Shown in pieces: positions 28,158-36,698 of a DNA stretch of 64,000 bases (the stretch's first letter is position 1; each line of letters starts with the position of its first letter). Under the pieces are notes generated by a model, which was given only the letters and a program-made list of their open reading frames with translations, did not search any database and had not been told where the DNA came from. A program made the translations under genes and the position numbers. The DNA is from Achromobacter sp. RTa (GTDB lineage: Bacteria > Pseudomonadota > Gammaproteobacteria > Burkholderiales > Burkholderiaceae_B): the NCBI RefSeq assembly GCF_000757485.1, contig NZ_JPYO01000027.1:62001-126000 (forward strand). The letters are read 5' to 3'.

Positions 28158-29471
28158 GTGCAGCACAAGGCAGTTCCCACGCGCAACATCGTGGCGGCAG
28201 TAATCGGCAATGCCCTCGAATGGTATGACTTCCTGGTGTTCGCGTTCATGACGCCGATCATCTCGAAGCTGTTCTTTCCCACCGACCCCAGCGTGCCCGG
28301 CAGCGAGCTGAACGCCATCCTGATGACCACCGCCATCTTCGGCGTCGGCTTCTTCATGCGCCCGGTCGGCGGCATCATCCTGGGCCTGTACGGCGACAAA
28401 AAGGGCCGCAAGGCCGCCATGGTGATGGTCACTTCGCTCATGGCCGTGTCCATCGCGCTGATCACCGTCGCCCCCACCTATCACGCCGCCGGCATCCTGG
28501 CGCCGATCTTCATCCTGATCGCCCGCCTGCTACAGGGCTTTTCGGCGGGCGGCGAATTCGGCACCTCCACGGCCCTGCTGATCGAAATGGCGCCCGACGG
28601 CAAGCGCGGATTTTACGGTTCGTGGCAAATGGCCGGGCAGATGCTGGCCCTGCTGATCGGCGCCGCCTGCGGCACGCTCATCACCGAATTCTTCACCCAG
28701 CAGCAGATCACCGACTGGGCATGGCGCCTGCCCTTCGCCTTCGGCCTGGTCATCGTGCCGATCGCCATCTACATCCGCCGCAACATCGACGAAACCGACG
28801 CCTTCAAGCAGATCAAGGAAGAAGAGCGCCAGGCGGCCGCGCGCGGCGAAGTGCAGCGCCTGAGCCTGGGGCAGATGCTGAAGACGCATACGCGCGAAAC
28901 GCTGATCGGAGTGGGCCTGGTCGTGACCGCGACCGTCTCCATCTACATCACCTTCACGTATCTGGTGACCTACTCCACGCAGATCCTGAAACTGCCGCTG
29001 AACCAGACCTTCCTGGTGCAGATGGCGGGCGCGGCGCTGATGGTGCTGCTGACGCCCTTCATGGGCGCCTGGTCGGACCGCGTGGGCCGCCGCCCTATCG
29101 TGATCGGCTCGCTGATCGGTTACCTGTTGGTGCTGTACCCCCTGTACAACTGGCTGTCGGACGCGCCTTCCATTGCGCGCCTGCTGACCGTGCAGGTCGT
29201 GGTGTGCCTGTTCGTCTCGGCCTTCTTCGGCGTGTTCAGCACCGTGATGGCGGAACTATTCCCGGCGCGTGTACGCTCGGTGGGCCTGTCCCTGGCCTAC
29301 AACGTGGCCGTGATGATCTTCGGCGGCTTCGCCCAGTTCATCGTGACCTGGCTGATCAAGACGACCGGCTCGCCGATGGCGCCCGCCTACTACGTCATGT
29401 TCGGCGTGGTCCTGGGCCTGGTCGCCTCGTTCTACATGCGCGAGCGCGCGCACGACAAGCTGGACGGCTGA
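28158..29471 (+). CDS. MFS transporter, metabolite:H+ symporter (MHS) family
   Basis: Twelve-helix proton symporter related to ProP, ShiA and citrate transporters. The 437-residue protein has the MHS hallmark N-terminus IGNALEWYDFLVF, the loop 2-3 motif LYGDKKGRK, and its loop 8-9 repeat WSDRVGRRP. GTG at 28158 with AGGAG 5 nt upstream was chosen; an in-frame ATG about 12 codons earlier lacks a site. Substrate cannot be deduced; osmolytes, dicarboxylates or aromatic acids are all handled by relatives. Divergent from argE over 135 bp. Confidence 0.85.
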   Translation: MQHKAVPTRNIVAAVIGNALEWYDFLVFAFMTPIISKLFFPTDPSVPGSELNAILMTTAIFGVGFFMRPVGGIILGLYGDKKGRKAAMVMVTSLMAVSIALITVAPTYHAAGILAPIFILIARLLQGFSAGGEFGTSTALLIEMAPDGKRGFYGSWQMAGQMLALLIGAACGTLITEFFTQQQITDWAWRLPFAFGLVIVPIAIYIRRNIDETDAFKQIKEEERQAAARGEVQRLSLGQMLKTHTRETLIGVGLVVTATVSIYITFTYLVTYSTQILKLPLNQTFLVQMAGAALMVLLTPFMGAWSDRVGRRPIVIGSLIGYLLVLYPLYNWLSDAPSIARLLTVQVVVCLFVSAFFGVFSTVMAELFPARVRSVGLSLAYNVAVMIFGGFAQFIVTWLIKTTGSPMAPAYYVMFGVVLGLVASFYMRERAHDKLDG

Positions 29472-29511
29472 GTCCGGACCGCCCTCCCCCCGGCGCCGTG
29501 CGCCGCGGGGA

Positions 29512-31812
29512 TCAGCGGCGCGCCGCCGACGATACGCCCGGCACCTCGGCCAGCGCGTCCAGGGCGCGCGACAGGGATTCGCCGCCCCTCACCTCCACAG
29601 TGAACACCATATGGGCGAGCGACTGCTTGCTCTGCGTGTTCACCCCCACCACGTTCAGGCGCAGCCGGGCAAAGACTTCGGACAGGTCGCGCAGCAGGCC
29701 GGAACGGTCATGCGCGCGCACGCTGATATCCACCGGATAGAAGGTGTCGGAAGTCTCGCCCCACGCCACTTCGATGACGCGTTCGGGCTCGCGCGCGGCC
29801 AGGGCCAGATAGCTGTGGCAGTCGCTGCGGTGTATCGACACCCCACGCCCCCGCGTGACGAAGCCCGCGATGGCGTCCGGCGGCGCGGGACGGCAGCAGC
29901 GGGCCAGCTGGGTCAGGAGAGAACCCACGCCGACCACCAGCACGCCGCTCTTGCCGCTCTTTTCGGCGCTGCCGGCGCTGGCGTTGCGCAGCGCCGCCGG
30001 CTGCGGCTCGGCGGCGGGCGCCGGCTGCTGGAACAGCGTATCGATCTGCCGCAGGCTGAACTCTTCCTTTGCGGCCGCCACGTACAGGTCGTCGGCGCGC
30101 GCGAAACCCAGGCTTTGCGCCAACTGCTCCAGATTGACGGCGGTTTTGCCCAGGCGCTGCAATTCCTTTTCCACCAACGCCTGGCCCTGCGTGATGCGCT
30201 GCTGGAGTTCGATCGCGTTGAACCACATGCGCACCTTGGCGCGGGCGCGGGGGCTGGCGAGAAAGCCGAGCTGAGGATTGAGCCAGTCGCGCGATGGCCC
30301 GCCGGACTTGGCGGAGATGATTTCCACAGTCTGGCCGGTGGACAGCCGGGTCTGCAGCGGCACCATCTGCCCGTCGACGCGGGCGCCGCGGCAGCGGTGG
30401 CCCAGGTCGGTATGCAGGTGATAGGCGAAGTCGACGGGCGTGGCGCCGGCGGGCAATTCGATCACGCGCGCCTGCGGCGTCAGCACATAGATGCGCTCGT
30501 CCGTATGCGCGGGCGCCGCGGCCGCATTGCGGCCCTTGCCCGCAGGCTTGCCGGAAGCCGGCTTGGCGGGCTCGCCGCCGCCCTCGACATCGGTGTTCCA
30601 GGCCAGCAGCTGGCGCATCCACGCCAGTTGGCGGTCATATTCGCTGGAAGCCGCCACCTGGCCGCCCTTGGCCCCCGCTTCCTTGTAGCGCCAGTGCGCG
30701 GCCATGCCGTACTCGGCGAACTGGTGCATCTCGCGGGTGCGGATCTGCACCTCGAACGGGCGCCCGTCGTCGTCGGTCACGACGGTGTGCAAGGAACGGT
30801 AGCCGTTGGGCTTGGGCCGGGAGATGTAGTCGTCGAATTCCTCGGAGATCGGCGTCCACATCTCGTGCACCATGCCCAGCGCGGTGTAGCAGGCGCGCAC
30901 GTCGTCCACGATGACCCGCAGCGCGCGCAGGTCGTACATCTGGGAGAAGTCCAGGCCTTTCACGCGCATCTTGTTCCAGATGCTGTAGATGTGCTTGGGC
31001 CGGCCGCTGACCTCGGCCTCGACTCCGCTCTTGGCGAGCGCCGCCTGCAGGCGCTCGATGGCGCCGGCGATGAAGGCCTCGCGCTCGACCCGCTTTTCCT
31101 CGAGCAGGCGGGCGATCTGCTTGTACTTTTCCGGCTCCAGGAACCGGAAGGCCAGGTCTTCCATTTCCCATTTGATCTGCCAGATGCCCAGCCGGTTGGC
31201 CAGGGGCGCGTAGAGATCCAGGGTTTCCCGGGCGAAGGCGGTGGAGCACGGCGCCTTGCTCTCGGCGTGCCAGCGCAGGCTGCGCAAGCGCGACGCCAGC
31301 CGCATCAGCACGATGCGCAGATCGGCCGCCATGGCCAGCAGCATCTTGCGCTGCATTTCCTTCTGCGAACCGGTTTCGGCCTCGGCGTCGCTGGCCTGCC
31401 GGGCCACCACGCCCAGCCGCAGCAGGGCCCGGGTGCCTTGCACCAGCCGCGCGACCTCGGCGCCGAAGGCGGCCGCGACCGGATCGTTGCGCAGGGACGG
31501 CGCGGGCGCCATCAGATCGGTCGGCAGGGCCGCCAGCAAGGCGGCAGCCCGCGTCGCGGCATCGGTATGCAGGGCCGCCAGCACCCGGACCACGCCTGCG
31601 CCGTGCTCGGCCAGGGGCTCGCCGGTCAGCGCGTGCTGCCCCTCGAACCGGGGTTCGGCCCAGGCGACGGCCTGATCGATCAACGCCAGGCCGTCGGCAT
31701 CCAGGCCAGCTCCTACCTCTTGGCGCCAGGCGGCGTCGAAGGGCGAAGGCGCGTCGAGAACAGGCGGGGCGGACATGACGGACGTAAGCGATTTCGGTTG
31801 AGATTCCGACAC
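29512..31812 (-). CDS. relA: (p)ppGpp synthetase RelA
   Basis: Ribosome-associated GTP/GDP pyrophosphokinase that triggers the stringent response. The 766-residue protein has a degenerate hydrolase domain lacking the HD metal motif, a synthetase domain with the EFDD form of the acidic ExDD motif typical of monofunctional RelA, PKPNGYRSLHT, then TGS (AYHLHTDLGHRCRGAR), zinc-finger-like CCRPAPPDAI and C-terminal ACT domains. Start at 31812 is a GTG; an in-frame ATG at 31776 is an alternative, neither with a strong ribosome-binding site. An 11-bp inverted repeat lies just upstream. Convergent with the MHS transporter gene. Confidence 0.93.
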   Translation of the reverse strand: MSESQPKSLTSVMSAPPVLDAPSPFDAAWRQEVGAGLDADGLALIDQAVAWAEPRFEGQHALTGEPLAEHGAGVVRVLAALHTDAATRAAALLAALPTDLMAPAPSLRNDPVAAAFGAEVARLVQGTRALLRLGVVARQASDAEAETGSQKEMQRKMLLAMAADLRIVLMRLASRLRSLRWHAESKAPCSTAFARETLDLYAPLANRLGIWQIKWEMEDLAFRFLEPEKYKQIARLLEEKRVEREAFIAGAIERLQAALAKSGVEAEVSGRPKHIYSIWNKMRVKGLDFSQMYDLRALRVIVDDVRACYTALGMVHEMWTPISEEFDDYISRPKPNGYRSLHTVVTDDDGRPFEVQIRTREMHQFAEYGMAAHWRYKEAGAKGGQVAASSEYDRQLAWMRQLLAWNTDVEGGGEPAKPASGKPAGKGRNAAAAPAHTDERIYVLTPQARVIELPAGATPVDFAYHLHTDLGHRCRGARVDGQMVPLQTRLSTGQTVEIISAKSGGPSRDWLNPQLGFLASPRARAKVRMWFNAIELQQRITQGQALVEKELQRLGKTAVNLEQLAQSLGFARADDLYVAAAKEEFSLRQIDTLFQQPAPAAEPQPAALRNASAGSAEKSGKSGVLVVGVGSLLTQLARCCRPAPPDAIAGFVTRGRGVSIHRSDCHSYLALAAREPERVIEVAWGETSDTFYPVDISVRAHDRSGLLRDLSEVFARLRLNVVGVNTQSKQSLAHMVFTVEVRGGESLSRALDALAEVPGVSSAARR

Positions 31813-31818
31813 TCTACA

Positions 31819-31861
31819 CTAGGGCCTGTTCACCCTAAATCGAGCCTTGCACAGGCCCTAG
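31819..31861. repeat. Inverted repeat between relA and mtfA
   Basis: CTAGGGCCTGT (31819-31829) and ACAGGCCCTAG (31851-31861) are perfect 11-bp arms around a 21-nt spacer. It lies 7 bp from the relA start and in the mtfA leader, so it could be an operator for both or a structured RNA leader. Confidence 0.75.
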
Positions 31862-31918
31862 CGTCAGTTGACACCGAAAGACGCCGCGGACCGCGGCATA
31901 TGGAAGGAACCCGAGCTT

Positions 31919-32752
31919 ATGTTGCGCTGGCTGAAAGGGCGTGGCGCCCGCCCGTCCGCGGTGGCAGATATGCAGTCCCGCATCGCGCCCGAACTGTGGC
32001 GGCAGGTGCTGGACGCCCACCCGTTCCTGGCGGTGCTGGGCGCCGACGAGGCCGCCCAGCTGCTGGCCCGTTCGGCCTGGCTGCTTGCAAGCAAGAACAT
32101 TAACGGCGCGCAAGGGCTGGAGGTGTCCGACTTCATGCGCCTGTCCATCGCGGCCCAGGCCAGCCTGCCCATCCTGAACCTGGCGCCGGAACTGTACGAG
32201 GGCTGGGACGAGATCATCGTGTATCCGGCGAGCTTCCGCATCCCGCGCTCCCGCCAGGACGAGGACGGCGTGGTGCACGAATACATCGAGGACGCCGCCG
32301 GCGAAGCCTGGGACGGAGGCCCGCTGGTCCTGTCCTGGGAGGACGCGCAACTCTCCGGCGGCGGCTTCAACGTGGTCATCCACGAATTCGCCCACAAGCT
32401 GGACCTGCGCTCGGGGTTCGCGGATGGGATGCCGTCGCTGGCGGCCCACCCCGCATTGAATGCCCGGACCTGGCGCCGCGTGCTGGACGACAGCCTGGAC
32501 CGCTTCATCGCCGCCCTGGACGCGGTGGAGGCCGCCATCCCGCCGCACGTCGATCCCGAAAGCGAAGACGCCGACGCCTGGTATGGCCAGCTGCCGATGG
32601 ACCCGTACGCCGCCACCGACGAAGCCGAATTCTTCGCGGTCAGCTCGGAGCACTTCTTCGTGGATCCCTACCCCATGCAGCAGGCGCTGCCCGAATGGTA
32701 TGAACTGCTGAAAGCCTACTATCGGCAGGACCCACTGGAACGCTACGCATGA
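31919..32752 (+). CDS. mtfA: Zinc-dependent peptidase MtfA (Mlc titration factor A)
   Basis: Cytosolic zinc aminopeptidase; in E. coli it binds the repressor Mlc and so affects glucose PTS expression. The 277-residue protein has the metal motif HEFAHKLD (His155, Glu156, His159) and the downstream EFFAVSSEHFF segment with the third ligand, similar to anthrax lethal factor fold peptidases. The ATG at 31919 was taken because upstream in-frame codons begin with TTG and are unlike the family; AAGGA lies 10 nt before it. The stop overlaps the next start by 4 bp. Confidence 0.88.
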   Translation: MLRWLKGRGARPSAVADMQSRIAPELWRQVLDAHPFLAVLGADEAAQLLARSAWLLASKNINGAQGLEVSDFMRLSIAAQASLPILNLAPELYEGWDEIIVYPASFRIPRSRQDEDGVVHEYIEDAAGEAWDGGPLVLSWEDAQLSGGGFNVVIHEFAHKLDLRSGFADGMPSLAAHPALNARTWRRVLDDSLDRFIAALDAVEAAIPPHVDPESEDADAWYGQLPMDPYAATDEAEFFAVSSEHFFVDPYPMQQALPEWYELLKAYYRQDPLERYA

Positions 32753-33258
32753 AACAGCTGCTGATCGTCTGGCATTCCCGCACCGGCGCCGCGCGCCAGA
32801 TGGCCGAAGCCGCGGCCCGCGGCGCGCGGTCCGCCGCCGCCCAACTCGAGCAGGAAAGCGACCTGCGGGTCGTGCTGCGCCGTGCCTCGGACGTGGAAGC
32901 CGGCGAGTTGCTGGCCAGCCACGGCTATCTGTTCTGCGCCCCCGAAAACCTGGCGGGGCTAAGCGGCGAAATGAAGGAGTTCTTCGACCGCAACTACTAC
33001 GCGGTGCTCGACCGCATACAGGGGCTGCCCTACGCCTGCGCGATCAGCGCCGGCAGCGACGGCACAGGCGCGGCCCGGCAGGCGGAACGCATATGCACCG
33101 GATGGCGCCTGAACGCCGTGTCCCCGCCCCTCATCGTCAACATGGGCGCGCAGACGGCGCAGCAGATCCTGGCGGCCAAGACGGTGGCGCAAGCGGACCT
33201 GGAAAAATGCGAGGAACTGGGGGGACTGCTGGCGGGGACTCTGCTGCTGGGGCAGTGA
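32749..33258 (+). CDS. Flavodoxin-like / NAD(P)H-dependent FMN reductase-type protein
   Basis: Small flavodoxin-fold protein of 169 residues. The N-terminal phosphate-binding loop IVWHSRTGAARQMAEA resembles the FMN loop of flavodoxins and FMN reductases, and FCAPENLAGLSGEMKEFFDRNYY matches the family segment around the isoalloxazine ring. Its start overlaps the mtfA stop (ATGA). Physiological partner unknown. Downstream lies the GTGTC repeat array. Confidence 0.8.
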   Translation: MKQLLIVWHSRTGAARQMAEAAARGARSAAAQLEQESDLRVVLRRASDVEAGELLASHGYLFCAPENLAGLSGEMKEFFDRNYYAVLDRIQGLPYACAISAGSDGTGAARQAERICTGWRLNAVSPPLIVNMGAQTAQQILAAKTVAQADLEKCEELGGLLAGTLLLGQ

Positions 33259-33326
33259 GCGGGAGCGGCGACGCGAGAGAGAGCGGCAGGGGCTCTGCAA
33301 GTGTCTTCGACAGGTGCTTTCGGCAA

Positions 33327-33556
33327 GTGTCTGACACCCTAGGAGACGGACTTCGCCTCGCGCCGTCGTCTCGCGGGTGTCAGACACTAATCAAACGGCG
33401 ACTCCGTTCAGCCGGTGTCTGACACGCTAGGTGTCAGACACACGGAAAGATCGGCTTGTGTCAGACACACGGAAGGATCGGCTTGTGTCAGACACACGGA
33501 AAGGATTGGCTTGTGTCAGACACACGGAGGGATCGGCTTGTGTCAGGCACACGGAG
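33327..33556. repeat. Array of near-palindromic GTGTC(A/T)GACAC repeats
   Basis: The 300-bp gap between two convergent genes holds eight copies of GTGTC(A/T)GACAC, one of them degenerate. First comes a 13-bp inverted repeat (33327-33339 and 33375-33387), then a lone copy at 33415-33425 facing the array, then a tandem array from 33431: units of 27, 27, 28, 27 and a partial 17 bp (33431, 33458, 33485, 33513, 33540), each starting GTGTCAGACACACGGA with small changes; the last reads GTGTCAGGCAC. No spacers of unrelated sequence occur, so this is not a CRISPR array. Confidence 0.9.
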
Positions 33557-33558
33557 TA

Positions 33559-33909
33559 TCAGATTGCCGCCGTGACGACGATCTCGACCTTGTAGTCGGG
33601 ATTGGCGAGGCGGGCTTCGACCGTGGCGCGCGGAGGCGAATTGCCTGCGGCGACCCAGGCGTCCCATGCCTTGTTCATGCCGTCGAATTCCTTCATGTTG
33701 GCCACATAGATCTGGGCCATCAGGATCTTGGTCTTGTCGGTGCCGGCTTCGGCCAGCAGGCGGTCGATCGTCGCGAGCACTTGCTCGGTCTGGCCGGTGA
33801 TGTCCAGCGTGGCATCGTCCGGCACCTGGCCCGCCAGGTACGCGACGCCGTTGTACACGGCCATGTCCGACAGGCGCTTGTCGACGTGGAAGCGCTTGAT
33901 GCTGCTCAT
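33559..33909 (-). CDS. RidA/YjgF/UK114 family enamine/imine deaminase
   Basis: Small protein that hydrolyses reactive enamine/imine intermediates from PLP enzymes, or a diverged member of that family. The 116-residue product has the family segments YLAGQVPDD, TEQVLATIDRLLAEAG and PPRATVEARLANPDYKVEI, where the conserved arginine of canonical RidA (R105) is present in PRATVEA. ATG at 33909 follows AGGGG by 7 nt. The subgroup with this sequence is often annotated as a RidA-family protein of unknown substrate. Confidence 0.85.
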   Translation of the reverse strand: MSSIKRFHVDKRLSDMAVYNGVAYLAGQVPDDATLDITGQTEQVLATIDRLLAEAGTDKTKILMAQIYVANMKEFDGMNKAWDAWVAAGNSPPRATVEARLANPDYKVEIVVTAAI

Positions 33910-33980
33910 GAATATTCCCCTAGGATCGAGTGGGTTGGGTGAAACAATGCAGGAAAGCCGCAATTTACCCCGAGCCGGCC

Positions 33981-35156
33981 TCAGGCGGGGGGCAACTGGA
34001 AGACCTGGCGCAGGTAGGCCAGGTACGCGGGATCGTCGCACATGGTCTTTTCAGGCGCATCCGAAACCTTGGCCACGGGCTGCCCGTTGCAGCGGACCAT
34101 CTTCATGACGATCTGCAGGGGCTCGTGGCCCAGGTCGTTGGTCAGGTTGGTGCCGATGCCGAAGGATACCTTGCAGCGGCCGGAAAACTGGCGGGCCAGC
34201 TCGATGGCGCGCGGGAACGTAAGCGAATCCGAGAACACCAGCGTCTTGGCGCGCGGATCCACGCGGTTCTTGCGATAGTGTTCGAGCAGGCGCTCGCCCC
34301 AGACGAAGGGATCGCCGGAGTCGTGCCGCGCGCCGTCGAACAGCTTGCAGAAATACATGTCGAAATCGCGCAGGAAGGCGTCCATGCCATAGACGTCGGA
34401 CAGCGCGATGCCCAGGTCGCCGCGGTATTCCTTGGCCCAGACCTCCAGCGCGTACACCTGCGAATCGCGCAGGCGCGGGCCCAGCGCCTGGCAGGCCTGC
34501 AGATACTCGTGGCCCATCGTGCCCAGCGGCAGCACCTCATGCTGCTTGGCGAGCAGCACGTTGCTGGTGCCCGCGAAATGCGGGCCCATCTGCGCCTTCA
34601 TGGTGGACACGATCTCTTCGTGCCAGACCTTGGAGAAGCGGCGGCGGGTGCCGTATTCGGCCACGCGGAAGTCCGCCAGCGCGGGATCGTCCAGCACCAG
34701 GTGCATCTTGGACTGCAGCCGCTTGCGGCCCTCTTCCCAGTCGGGGCTCTTGCGCGTATTGCGGAAATAGACCTCGTTGACGATGGCCAGCACCGGAATC
34801 TCGAACAGGATCGTGTGCAGCCACGGGCCCTTGACCTCGATGCTGATTTCTCCGGGCGCCTCGCCCTCGCCGATATGGATGCAGCGCTCGGGCATATGGA
34901 ACAGCTCGAGGAAATCGACGAAGTCGCTCTTGATAAAACGCAAGCCACCGAGATATTTAAGTTCGTCTTCGGTGAACCGCAGTTGGCACAGCTGGTGCAC
35001 TTCCTCGCGGATTTCGTCCAGATAGGGACGCAGGTCCACTCCGGGGGTACGGCATTTGTAACGGTACTCGACCTGGGCAGCGGGAAACTGATGCAAAACC
35101 ACCTGCATCATGCTGAATTTATACAGATCGGTGTCGAGCAGCGAGGTGATTATCAT
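33981..35156 (-). CDS. pncB: Nicotinate phosphoribosyltransferase
   Basis: Makes nicotinate mononucleotide from nicotinate and PRPP in NAD salvage. The 391-residue protein has the N-terminal [11 protein letters not shown] motif, catalytic-loop His216 (TMGHEYLQA) and the PRPP-binding [10 protein letters not shown] region. ATG at 35156 was chosen from the conserved start [13 protein letters not shown]; no strong ribosome-binding site is seen. Divergent from fdxA. Confidence 0.95.
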   Translation of the reverse strand: MIITSLLDTDLYKFSMMQVVLHQFPAAQVEYRYKCRTPGVDLRPYLDEIREEVHQLCQLRFTEDELKYLGGLRFIKSDFVDFLELFHMPERCIHIGEGEAPGEISIEVKGPWLHTILFEIPVLAIVNEVYFRNTRKSPDWEEGRKRLQSKMHLVLDDPALADFRVAEYGTRRRFSKVWHEEIVSTMKAQMGPHFAGTSNVLLAKQHEVLPLGTMGHEYLQACQALGPRLRDSQVYALEVWAKEYRGDLGIALSDVYGMDAFLRDFDMYFCKLFDGARHDSGDPFVWGERLLEHYRKNRVDPRAKTLVFSDSLTFPRAIELARQFSGRCKVSFGIGTNLTNDLGHEPLQIVMKMVRCNGQPVAKVSDAPEKTMCDDPAYLAYLRQVFQLPPA

Positions 35157-35311
35157 GATTGCGCGTTTCGTTTCGCGACACCATAGCACAGAGCGTACGC
35201 CGCTAGGGGCGAAGGGCCACGATGTCAATACGGGTATTACCGGCACATCGGCGCGGCATTGGGTAAAATCGATGCAACAAGACTAAAGCCGCCGAATCCC
35301 GGAGTTCCTGA

Positions 35312-35635
35312 ATGACCCACGTTGTCACTGAAAACTGTATTAAGTGCAAGTACACCGACTGCGTAGACGTGTGCCCGGTGGACTGTTTTCGTGAGGGTCC
35401 GAACTTCCTCGTGATCGATCCCGACGAATGCATCGATTGCGCGGTCTGCATCCCGGAATGCCCGGCCAATGCGATCTACGCCGAGGAAGACGTTCCTCAG
35501 GACCAAATGAACTTCATCGCCCTGAACGCGGAACTCTCGCCGGAGTTCGCCAGCATCAGCCGTGCCAAGAAGCCGCTGCCTGACGCCGACGACTGGAACG
35601 GCAAGCAGGACAAGCTGCAATACCTGGAAAAATAA
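35312..35635 (+). CDS. fdxA: Ferredoxin FdxA (7Fe type)
   Basis: Electron carrier of 107 residues with two iron-sulfur clusters. The first motif [18 protein letters not shown] and the second [12 protein letters not shown] give the [3Fe-4S] and [4Fe-4S] ligands of Azotobacter-type ferredoxin I. GGAG lies 7 nt before the ATG. The ferredoxin reductase gene follows after 49 bp, so they probably form a redox pair. Confidence 0.95.
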   Translation: MTHVVTENCIKCKYTDCVDVCPVDCFREGPNFLVIDPDECIDCAVCIPECPANAIYAEEDVPQDQMNFIALNAELSPEFASISRAKKPLPDADDWNGKQDKLQYLEK

Positions 35636-35684
35636 ATCGGCGAGCGCCGGCCCCGCCTGGCGGCCGGCATCGCGCGATGCCCCG

Positions 35685-36485
35685 ATGACCGACGACTCCA
35701 AATACACGCGCCAAACCGTAACCCACGTCCGCACCTGGGTGCCGGACAAGCTGTTCTCCGTGCGCGTGACCCGCGACGACGCGTTTACCTTCCTGCCTGG
35801 CCAGTTCGCGCGTGTCGGCCTGCCGGAAGCCGGCTCCCCCGACGCCGACCCCACGCTGTGGCGCGCCTACTCCATGGTTTCGGCCCCGCATGAACCCTGG
35901 CTGGAGTTCTATTCCATCGTGGTCCCCGAAGGGCTGTTCAGCCCGCGCATGGCCCGACTGCAGCCCGGCGACTCGCTGTACGTGGAGAAAGCGCCCTACG
36001 GCTTCCTGACCCTGGAGCGTTTCGCCCCGGGCGGCGACCTGTGGCTGCTGGCGTCCGGCACGGGCCTGTCGGCCTACCTTTCCATCCTGCGCGATCCGGC
36101 GGTCTGGCGCGCCTACCGCCGCATCGTGCTGGTGCACGGCGTGCGCACCGCGGCGGAACTGGCCTACCGCGAAGAGATCGAATCGTGGCGCGCACGGCCC
36201 GACCTGGCCGAACTGTTCGCCGCGGATCCGCAAAAGCTCGTCTACCTGCCCATCGCCACGCGCGAACCTCTGCCCGGCATGCCACAAGAGCGCCTGACCA
36301 CGCTGATCGCCGATGGCCGGCTGGAGCAACTCGCCGGGCAGCCCCTGGACCCGGAACATGCCAAGGTCATGCTCTGCGGCAACCCGGCGATGCTGGCGGA
36401 CGCCCGCAAGCTGCTGGGCGAGCGCGGATTCAAGCCGGGACGCCGGGGCATCCCGGGCAATCTGGCGGTCGAAAACTACTGGTGA
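35685..36485 (+). CDS. fpr: Ferredoxin--NADP+ reductase
   Basis: FAD enzyme exchanging electrons between NADP(H) and ferredoxin or flavodoxin. The 266-residue protein has the FAD motif RAYSMVSAP, the NADP-binding LLASGTGLSAYLSI and the C-terminal ending ENYW typical of the bacterial subclass. ATG at 35685 begins the conserved part; the longer frame overlapping fdxA was rejected. Directly downstream of fdxA. Confidence 0.93.
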   Translation: MTDDSKYTRQTVTHVRTWVPDKLFSVRVTRDDAFTFLPGQFARVGLPEAGSPDADPTLWRAYSMVSAPHEPWLEFYSIVVPEGLFSPRMARLQPGDSLYVEKAPYGFLTLERFAPGGDLWLLASGTGLSAYLSILRDPAVWRAYRRIVLVHGVRTAAELAYREEIESWRARPDLAELFAADPQKLVYLPIATREPLPGMPQERLTTLIADGRLEQLAGQPLDPEHAKVMLCGNPAMLADARKLLGERGFKPGRRGIPGNLAVENYW

Positions 36486-36698
36486 TCCTGCGCCTTCCGG
36501 CGTAGTGCATAAATCCCCCATTTGGCATCGCTGCAAGGCATAAGAAGCGCCCTAAACTGGTGCCTAAACGGATATTGGGTCGTTTTTTAGCAACATATTT
36601 GCCTTTTTTGACGGCGTTTCTTCAGGTTATTTAGAAATATCGTTAGTCCCGGGGGCAATAATCGGGACACACGCACGACCCAGAAGGACTTTTCCCAA
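36486..36698 (+). promoter_or_regulatory. Promoter region of phaZ
   Basis: A 213-bp AT-richer gap. TTGACG near 36607 with TTAGAA 17 nt downstream is a possible weak promoter. TGCAAGGCA at 36532-36540 matches the TGC-N3-GCA core of PhbF/PhaR-type regulators of polyhydroxybutyrate genes. A small dyad around TCCCGGGGGCAATAATCGGGA-like sequence lies near 36655. None is proven. Confidence 0.35.

Noticed and set aside
33431..33556. CRISPR array
   Set aside because: The 27-28 bp units are directly adjacent with no unique spacers, and no cas genes are in the window.
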